Of a stretch of DNA of 64,000 bases, positions 58,280-64,000 are shown piece after piece. Under the pieces are notes generated by a model. The model ran no database searches and had not been told where the DNA came from. It saw only the letters and a list, made by a program, of their open reading frames with translations. The position numbers and the translations under genes were made by a program. Numbering within the stretch: the first letter of the stretch is position 1; the number at the start of each line of letters is the position of its first letter. Origin of the DNA: Prorocentrum cordatum (Eukaryota > Sar > Dinophyceae > Prorocentrales > Prorocentraceae); NCBI GenBank assembly GCA_963575745.1, contig CAUYUJ010006347.1:62001-126000 (forward strand). The letters run 5' to 3'.

Positions 58280-61200
58280 ATGGCGCCCGACAGCCCGCAG
58301 GTCACCAAAGCCGACTGGTGGCCTGGCGGGGAGTGGAGGCACGGAGGACCCTTTCCTCTTCCTGTGCCCGACGTTCGGCAGTACCCACGTGGAGCCCCTC
58401 ACTATGTGCAGCAAAGGTGGTGGCGCTCCACGACGCGGCAAAGGCATGTTAGAGATACAGTACTCGGTGTCAACCAACTGGCGGCCGCTCAAGCTAACAA
58501 TTCGCACTTTCGACGATCTCCGCTGGCGAGCTCAGCTCCTACAGCAGTCCAGCGGGAGATGTTGGCGAGTCTCGAGGATCGGGTGGGGCGTGCAGGCCTG
58601 GTCCCCGAAGGCCTCGCTCCAAGTAGAGCCCTCCGGGAGCTCTTCAAGACGAAGGACCTGCACGGTCAAGAGCCACGTCACCTTGCCAGTTATGATCCAG
58701 CCAAGCTGCGAGTGGCCAAGGGAGTGGTGGAACCCGAGGATGCGAGAGCGCTGCTACCACCTCATGCAGCGCAGAGGCTCCGACGCTACAAGACGTGCAT
58801 CGAGCTGTCCGCCGAGGAGATCGAGGCCAAGTTCGCCTCCGAGCCCTCGCCCAAGCCCTACTGGGACCCCGTGCTGCGGCGCAACAAGCGAGCCCGGCAC
58901 GAGCTCTTCGAGCGCCTCCTCTCCTCGGGCATCTTGGTGCCTAGGAGGCGTCTCAAGGGCCGCATCGGGCTCTTCTTTGTCAAGAAGAAGGAGGGGGCCA
59001 TTCGCCTCATCGTGGACGCCCGATACCCGAATGCCTGCCACGAGCCGCCGCCCACCACGCAGCTGGGGACCGCGCAGTCCTTCGCGGAGCTCAACCTGGC
59101 CGAGTTCGCGGACGTGGCGGCGGAGATGGCGACTCATTGTGTTCTGCCTGGTGCTGGGGGTGTCCCAGCTTTGGACTTCCACCAGAGTGGCGCTGACGTG
59201 CGCGACGGCTTCTACCAGTTCAGCATCGTCGAGGTGGCCGACTGGTTCGGGATCGACGAGCCGTTCAGCAAGGGGAGTTTTGGCATCACCAAGGTGTTCG
59301 ACCCCGAGCTGGGCGTGGACGTGGAGCTTGCCAAGCACGAGTCCTTCTACCTCTGCATGGGGGCCATGCCCATGGGATGGTCGTGGGCCCTCTACTTCTG
59401 CAACGAGGCGGTGGCCTCCCGCGCGGCGGCTGTGGCTGCTGATGGGTGGGGTAGCTTGCTCCGAGAGCGCGCTCCGGCCCCCCGCCTGGTCCCTGGGCGG
59501 CCCGTCCACGCCGTGTACGTGGACAACCGCACCGGGCTGGGGCACAGCGCCATGGACGCAGAGCAGGCCCACCAGGACTTCCGCGCGCAGTGTGCCGCCT
59601 TCGGCCTCGATCTCCACGATGAGGTCCCCTGCAGCCCCTATCTCGAGGCTCTCGGGCTGCAGTTTGACGGGCCGGGCCGCCGCCTGCGGCATCGGTCAGC
59701 CCGCCTCTGGCGCTTCAAGCTGGCGACTGCAGCCCTGCTTCGCCGCCGTGTAGTGGCAGGATGGCAGCTCGAGATCTGGCTGGGCCACGCCGTTCACATG
59801 TGCGGCCTCTGCCGACCCCTTTTGTCTACCCTGTCCCAGAGCTACGCCTACGTCGCGGCTCACAAGGAGAGGTCAGGCCGCTTGTGGCGAGGCGTACGGC
59901 GCGAGCTCTGGCTCATGTCCAACCTGGTCTTCACCTGCGAGGTGGAGCTGGACGCGCCGTTCAACTCGTCGGTCTACCTCGGCGACTCGTCGGGCTACGG
60001 CTACGCTCTCATGGAGACGAAGGGGACAGGCGACGAGCTGCTGGAGGACTTCAAGTGGAGGGAGCGCTGGAGGTTCAAGGCCGCGCCGCCGCTGCCTCCG
60101 CCGCCGCACCCGACCTTGGAGGCGTCGGGGGCGGCATTCGGAGTCTGTTTTGACGGCGACGATCCCGAGCAGCTGGAGGCGTTCGGAGAGCCCCACGTCG
60201 TGGGGAGGACCGCCTGGGAGCCGCTGGGGGCTCGGACGCGCCTGGCGCAGTGGGCCGTCGAGGCAGCCCGCGCCGCCGAGGTCGGGGCCGATCCCAAGCG
60301 ATGCAGACGTCGGCGATCGGCCCGAGGGGCCGCGCCGCGGGAGGAGGTGGAAGGTTTCGAGGCCATCCCCGTGGTCGGCGCCTGCTGGGACAATAGGCGG
60401 CGCTGGCGTACGCTGGTGGAGGGCTTCTGGCACTGGAAGCAGGAACACATCAACGTCAAGGAGGCTAGGGTCTGTCTCATGGGTCTCCGACGTAGCTTGC
60501 GGACCAGACGGGGATGCCACCGCCGGCTGCTCACCCTGTCGGACAACCTCGTGTCCGCCGTGGTGTTCGACCGCGGCCGCTCGTCGAGCTGGGCGCTCAA
60601 TGCGCTGTGCCGCCGAGCCGCGGCCTATCAGGTTGCCGGCTGCGTGGCATGGCGGGTCCGCCACATCCGCACGGACAGGAACCACGCGGACGAGGGCTCC
60701 CGTCGCCCCCGAGCCCCGCGAGTGCTGGTACCCACGAGACTTGAGGGCGGGGCGCCCGCGGCCTCTCTGCGGAGGGGAGGCCGCCGCCTGGGCGCGCCTC
60801 GACATCATGGCACGCCCCAGGCGGTCCAAGCCTCGCTCGAGCTCTTCTCGGGCTCAGGCCGGCTCACCGCCTCTCTCAGGCGCTTGGGGCTGCGAGTCCT
60901 GCCAGGCGCCGAGATCGGGCGCTCCGCCCGATATGAATTGTCACGTCGCACGACGCAGCGAGCTGTGCTGCGTTGGATTCGGAGCGGGAAGCTCTGGTAT
61001 GTACATCTGGGGACAGCATGCTCCGCCTGGTCAGTCGCCCGCTCCACGCCGTATAACATCGAGCGGGCGCGGCGGTTGGAGGCAGTGTCTGTCGACATGG
61101 CGCTCTTCACAGCGGAGGTCATCAAAGAGTGTGACCGCTGTGGCGTACTGTGGTCGCTGGAGAATCCTGCCAGCTCGAAGTTGTTTCGCTTCGAGCCCCT

Positions 61201-61762
61201 TGCTGTCCTTGCCAGTCTGCCAGACGCCCGATACGTCTCGTTCGATCTTTGTGGATTCGGAGAAAATGTTCGCAAACCGACAACCATCTTCACCAACGCC
61301 ACCTGTCTGGACATCCTGGGGAGAAGATGTGATGGGTCACACCGCCATGAGACTCTGCAGGGTGGGCTCAAGGCTGGAGCCTACTCGCCCGCCCTCTGCC
61401 GAGAGTGGGCTGCCGCGCTATGCTCGGCGGCGCCTCCTCAGGCCTTCGGCGACTCCGAGCCGCTCGCCTCCGAGTGGGACGCGGAGCTGGAGGCGCTGGT
61501 GCCGCGGTCGCATGGTGCTGCAGCGAAACTCGGGGAGGCTCACGGCGGGACTGACGCCGAGAGCCGCGGGCAGCACTTCCTCGCGCGCCACGCCGTCGAG
61601 TTCGGCGGCGCGCGGGGTCATCAAGGCGGCCCTGAGGCCGCCGCTGCGGCAGCAGGGCCGTGCGGCTGTCGGCGAGGAGAAGGAGCGGCTGGCGGTGGCG
61701 CGCAGGGCGCGGGTCCCGCCAGCGGCGCGCGACGACTTCCTGCGGCTCGGGACCATCCGTGA
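58280..61762 (+). CDS. YR element pol: RT, RNase H and methyltransferase-like domain (1160 aa)
   Basis: RT at about residues 200-460: LFFVKKKEGAIRLIVDARYP (fingers), FYLCMGAMPMGWSWAL (motif B region) and motif C as YVDN at 413-416, with Asn replacing the second Asp. RNase H at about 560-810 with TLSDNLVSAV (Asp755) and NHADEGSRR (Asp804). A Rossmann-like SAM-binding block LELFSGSGRLTASL (854-867) follows, then TACSAWSVAR, WSLENPASSKLF (Glu961-Asn962-Pro963) and FDLCGFGENVRKPTTIFTN, resembling the methyltransferase domain of many DIRS-order elements. Last ~50 codons are low-complexity and out of register with the YR ORF that overlaps by 251 nt. In frame with gag across one UAG. Confidence 0.88.
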   Translation: MAPDSPQVTKADWWPGGEWRHGGPFPLPVPDVRQYPRGAPHYVQQRWWRSTTRQRHVRDTVLGVNQLAAAQANNSHFRRSPLASSAPTAVQREMLASLEDRVGRAGLVPEGLAPSRALRELFKTKDLHGQEPRHLASYDPAKLRVAKGVVEPEDARALLPPHAAQRLRRYKTCIELSAEEIEAKFASEPSPKPYWDPVLRRNKRARHELFERLLSSGILVPRRRLKGRIGLFFVKKKEGAIRLIVDARYPNACHEPPPTTQLGTAQSFAELNLAEFADVAAEMATHCVLPGAGGVPALDFHQSGADVRDGFYQFSIVEVADWFGIDEPFSKGSFGITKVFDPELGVDVELAKHESFYLCMGAMPMGWSWALYFCNEAVASRAAAVAADGWGSLLRERAPAPRLVPGRPVHAVYVDNRTGLGHSAMDAEQAHQDFRAQCAAFGLDLHDEVPCSPYLEALGLQFDGPGRRLRHRSARLWRFKLATAALLRRRVVAGWQLEIWLGHAVHMCGLCRPLLSTLSQSYAYVAAHKERSGRLWRGVRRELWLMSNLVFTCEVELDAPFNSSVYLGDSSGYGYALMETKGTGDELLEDFKWRERWRFKAAPPLPPPPHPTLEASGAAFGVCFDGDDPEQLEAFGEPHVVGRTAWEPLGARTRLAQWAVEAARAAEVGADPKRCRRRRSARGAAPREEVEGFEAIPVVGACWDNRRRWRTLVEGFWHWKQEHINVKEARVCLMGLRRSLRTRRGCHRRLLTLSDNLVSAVVFDRGRSSSWALNALCRRAAAYQVAGCVAWRVRHIRTDRNHADEGSRRPRAPRVLVPTRLEGGAPAASLRRGGRRLGAPRHHGTPQAVQASLELFSGSGRLTASLRRLGLRVLPGAEIGRSARYELSRRTTQRAVLRWIRSGKLWYVHLGTACSAWSVARSTPYNIERARRLEAVSVDMALFTAEVIKECDRCGVLWSLENPASSKLFRFEPLAVLASLPDARYVSFDLCGFGENVRKPTTIFTNATCLDILGRRCDGSHRHETLQGGLKAGAYSPALCREWAAALCSAAPPQAFGDSEPLASEWDAELEALVPRSHGAAAKLGEAHGGTDAESRGQHFLARHAVEFGGARGHQGGPEAAAAAAGPCGCRRGEGAAGGGAQGAGPASGARRLPAARDHP

Positions 61763-62690
61763 CTCCACGAAGCGGCTCTACTCAGACGCGCTCGGCAGGT
61801 TCAAAGGCTGGGCGAAGTCGAGGCACTACGACCTGGGTAGCTTCAGCTCCACGGACTCGGCGATGGAGCAGTACTTCACCGACCTGTACTTCGAGGGGTC
61901 TGGTCCCGCCGAGGGCCGCAACGTTCTCTACGGCTATATTCACTTCGAGACGCACCTGGATCGGAACAAAGCCAACCTCTTCCCGAAGGCGTCGAGGGCG
62001 CTTCGAGGGTGGACCACTCGGGCTCCCCAGCGAGTCCGAGATCCCATCCCCTTCGGCGTCGTCTGCCTGATCGGCCTCTACTTCCTGGATAAAGGCCTGA
62101 CCGCCGCCGCCGTGTGCCTGGCTCTGCAGTTCGACTGCTACCTGAGGCCGGATGAAGCTGTGTCGCTCCTCCTGTCCTCGGTGCTGCCGCCTGCTCCCCG
62201 GGCTGGCCGGCGCTACGCGCGGGCCTGGGCGCTGCTCCTGGGCGAGGCCGAGCACGCGGCGCCCACCAAGACTGGGGTCGTGGATGGGACAGTGGTGATC
62301 GGTGAGCTGCAACGAGCCTGGGTGGCGGAGGCGGTAGGCCTTTGGTATCGCGTGGGCAGTGCAGCTCCCTACATGTTCGATCTGACTCTCTCCAAGTATG
62401 AGGCCCTCTTTCGTCAAGCCGCTTTTGACTTGGGCCTCACAGATCTGGACATCTCTCCTCACGGAGTTCGGCATGCCGGCGCTTCGCATGACATGTATAT
62501 GGGCCTGGCGACTCTTGATCAGATCCAGAAGCGGGGCCAGTGGGCCCACGCTCAGAGTGTGGTGAGATATTCGAAGCACGGCAAAATCCTCCGGCAAGTA
62601 CATAAGTTGTCACCTGAGCAGCAAGGGAAGACTTCGGTTGCGGAGAGAGAGTTTCCTGTCAAGCTCCTTCGGGCTCTCAGAAAATGCTGA
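61512..62690 (+). CDS. YR element tyrosine recombinase (392 aa)
   Basis: ATG at 61512 lies inside the 3' end of pol in a different frame. N-terminal SAM-like core-binding region (TKRLYSDALGRFKGWAKSRH, then MEQYFTDLYFEG). Catalytic tetrad: Arg212 in YLRPDEAVSLL, His317 and Arg320 in SPHGVRHAGAS, Trp344 in the His/Trp position (KRGQW) and Tyr353 in VVRYSKHGK. It would integrate a circular cDNA by site-specific recombination, replacing the DDE integrase of LTR elements. Intact to TGA, 34 bp before repeat B1. If it is expressed as a pol fusion, a frameshift between about 61590 and 61760 would be needed. Confidence 0.9.
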   Translation: MVLQRNSGRLTAGLTPRAAGSTSSRATPSSSAARGVIKAALRPPLRQQGRAAVGEEKERLAVARRARVPPAARDDFLRLGTIRDSTKRLYSDALGRFKGWAKSRHYDLGSFSSTDSAMEQYFTDLYFEGSGPAEGRNVLYGYIHFETHLDRNKANLFPKASRALRGWTTRAPQRVRDPIPFGVVCLIGLYFLDKGLTAAAVCLALQFDCYLRPDEAVSLLLSSVLPPAPRAGRRYARAWALLLGEAEHAAPTKTGVVDGTVVIGELQRAWVAEAVGLWYRVGSAAPYMFDLTLSKYEALFRQAAFDLGLTDLDISPHGVRHAGASHDMYMGLATLDQIQKRGQWAHAQSVVRYSKHGKILRQVHKLSPEQQGKTSVAEREFPVKLLRALRKC

Positions 62691-62724
62691 AGCCGGCTTC
62701 GCCAGATGCCTTATGGGCAGATAT

Positions 62725-62937
62725 GGGAGTGGAGTCTCTCGATCTCGGCCTTTCTCAACTGATTCTGTTCTGTTGAGTTTACTTTCCCGACTGGAGTGCT
62801 ACAGAACTTAGCGCCCGTGCGATCGGGCGTCCGTGCGAGTAAAATGAAGTTGTGAATGTTCTGGATGGCTACCGCCACTCCGACCGACCACGCCCCTAAG
62901 TTGAGCTCTGGGTAAGCGTGTAGCCGCTAGGGATAAT
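62725..62937 (+). repeat. Split direct repeat B1
   Basis: 213 bp from GGGAGTGGAGTC to GCTAGGGATAAT. One mismatch (C/G near 62754) from B2. Abuts A2. Confidence 0.95.
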
Positions 62938-63024
62938 TTTTGTCTGTGACCTGTGTTTTCCAGAGAGGCGAGGAGCGTCCCGATTCAATGCTTGCATCGC
63001 CCGTGGCATACATGCTCAAGCGCA
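62937..63024 (+). repeat. Split direct repeat A2
   Basis: 88 bp, 86 identical to A1. It overlaps B1 by the shared T at the junction GATAAT/TTTTTGTCTG, the presumed circle-junction recombination site. Only a 91-bp unrelated spacer separates it from B2. Confidence 0.93.
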
Positions 63025-63115
63025 CCACGTCCGTCCCCATCCTCCCACCTTTTCTTTTCCAGACGCAGTCGGTGCCGATGCGTGCAGGCTTTCCTTCTTT
63101 GATTAATCTTCTCAG

Positions 63116-63328
63116 GGGAGTGGAGTCTCTCGATCTCGGCCTTTGTCAACTGATTCTGTTCTGTTGAGTTTACTTTCCCGACTGGAGTGCTACAGAACTT
63201 AGCGCCCGTGCGATCGGGCGTCCGTGCGAGTAAAATGAAGTTGTGAATGTTCTGGATGGCTACCGCCACTCCGACCGACCACGCCCCTAAGTTGAGCTCT
63301 GGGTAAGCGTGTAGCCGCTAGGGATAAT
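63116..63328 (+). repeat. Split direct repeat B2 (right end of YR element)
   Basis: 213 bp, 212 identical to B1, exactly 391 bp downstream of it. Followed by (AT)n, i.e. host DNA. Confidence 0.95.
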
Positions 63329-63620
63329 ATATATATATATATATATATATATAGATATGTAAATATAGATCTATCCTAAAATGCGGGACCCACAGGGAGG
63401 GGGCTCCCGCCTGAGACCGCCTCGCAATTCACTCACAGACCGAGCTCCCCGAGACTTTCGATATTCAGGCCTGGGGAGCCCAGAAGTGACGGCATTTACA
63501 TAGATTATGATGACCTGCTCGGATTGGAAAAGTATGAAATGCGGGACCCATCGGGAGGGGGCTCCCGCCTCGCAATTCGCTCACAGACAAGGCTCCCGGT
63601 CGAGACATCCTCAGGATGAG
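63329..63620 (+). repeat. (TA)n and GCGGGACCC-family repeats, right flank of the YR element
   Basis: A TA array (63327-63352), then two units beginning ATGCGGGACCC (63381, 63539) with GGAGGGGGCTCCCGCCT. Same family as the left flank and as 26151-26830. Confidence 0.85.
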
Positions 63621-63840
63621 TGTGCGAGTGTGAGTGAATGTGTGAGGGCATCAGTGGGTGCGCGAGTGCAGGTGAGATGGTCATCGTGTGTTGGTGGGTG
63701 AGTGGGTAAATGAGTTGAGAGTGCGTGAGTGGGTGAATGAAGGGTGATGATGATTTTGATGATGATGATGACGATGATGATGACGATGCTGATGATGGTG
63801 ATCATGATGATGTAAATGATGATGATGATGATGAAGCAGC

Positions 63841-63875
<35 letters not shown>

Positions 63876-64000
63876 TAGGTGGGTCCCTGTTTCTTGCTCT
63901 GGGTGTCAGGAGAAAACAACAACCCCACGTAGGATGTGGGGACCAGCAGGGTGTCGCAGTGAAGGTATAGTTTTGGCTCCCAGCTTTTGCTCCTGATGGG
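63611..64000 (+). repeat. (TG)n/(GAT)n block matching 28.68-29.10 kb
   Basis: 'gagtgggtgcgcgagtgc', (GAT)n, 'aggatgtgggga' and 'gctcccagcttttgctcc' in the same order as intron 7 of copy 1. Runs off the window. Confidence 0.85.

Larger units (their letters stand above)
56615..63328 (+). mobile_element. Complete tyrosine-recombinase retrotransposon with split direct repeats (PAT/Ngaro-like)
   Basis: 6.7-kb element, order A1 - ORF0 - gag - RT/RNase H/methyltransferase - YR - B1 - A2 - 91-bp spacer - B2. A repeats are 88 bp with 2 mismatches; B repeats are 213 bp with 1. B1 abuts A2, as expected if the element passes through a circle joined B-to-A. It sits inside a TA microsatellite with GCGGGACCC-family repeats on both sides and no target-site duplication, as expected for YR integration. 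All ORFs are open. It is a member of the DIRS order; among those, the split direct repeats point to the PAT/Ngaro/Kangaroo groups rather than DIRS1 (inverted repeats). Confidence 0.9.

Noticed and set aside
56631-59753. 1040-codon + frame overlapping gag and pol, and a 581-codon minus frame at 56762-58507
   Set aside because: Shadow frames in GC-rich coding DNA. The gag/pol frames carry the recognisable motifs and these do not.

Overview
This is nuclear DNA of a dinoflagellate-type protist. The signs are a GC-rich, intron-heavy gene with non-canonical GT, GA and GC splice donors, very long purine/pyrimidine (CTC)n and (GGA)n tracts, APE-type LINEs with a C-terminal RNase H, and a tyrosine-recombinase (YR) retrotransposon. 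The species cannot be fixed from sequence alone. Two exact 100-base N blocks (7258-7357, 54095-54194) are assembly gaps.

The backbone is one small gene present as two tandem copies on the + strand. By matching exons between the copies I reconstruct copy 1 as eight exons from 7537 to 35649, giving an 876-nt CDS of 291 aa. Copy 2 is the first seven exons from 39761 to 55534, and its last exon should lie beyond the right edge. The product starts MGGKCC and is otherwise armadillo (ARM) repeats. It looks like a dinoflagellate relative of the doubly acylated 'armadillo repeats only' (ARO) protein of apicomplexans. Exons are near-identical between the copies. Introns have diverged strongly but keep matching segments in the same order (7.44-8.95 with 39.66-41.24, 9.4-11.4 with 41.6-42.9, 17.8-18.55 with 50.83-51.5, 19.2-19.8 with 54.35-54.87, 20.03-20.77 with 55.06-55.75, 26.15-26.8 with 56.0-56.57 plus 63.37-63.62, 28.7-29.1 with 63.6-64.0).

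The rest is mostly intron filler. Intron 6 of copy 1 holds a LINE 3' fragment (11.69-12.06 kb) and a decayed RT/RNase H LINE (12.3-15.4 kb, tail to 17.4). Intron 6 of copy 2 holds a nearly intact LINE (about 42.92-49.5 kb; ORF1 with a RanBP2-like zinc finger and coiled coil; ORF2 endonuclease-RT-RNase H) and a second decayed LINE (51.5-53.8 kb). Intron 7 of copy 2 holds a structurally complete YR retrotransposon, 56615-63328, with the split-direct-repeat layout A1 - gag - RT/RNase H/methyltransferase - YR - B1A2 - B2. Intron 7 of copy 1 is built largely of minisatellites (77-bp arrays at 23.1-24.3 and 33.3-34.0 kb, a 102-bp array at 30.3-32.0 kb, a 64-bp array at 32.64-33.24 kb). All four larger retroelements and the LINE 3' fragment lie in the same orientation as the host gene.

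The left 7 kb and the 35.65-39.76 kb spacer contain polypyrimidine tracts, microsatellites, a curious array of alternating CCTAGG/ACTAGT palindromes and one exon-like segment near 3.4 kb. I see no rRNA, tRNA, CRISPR or bacterial-type operon.
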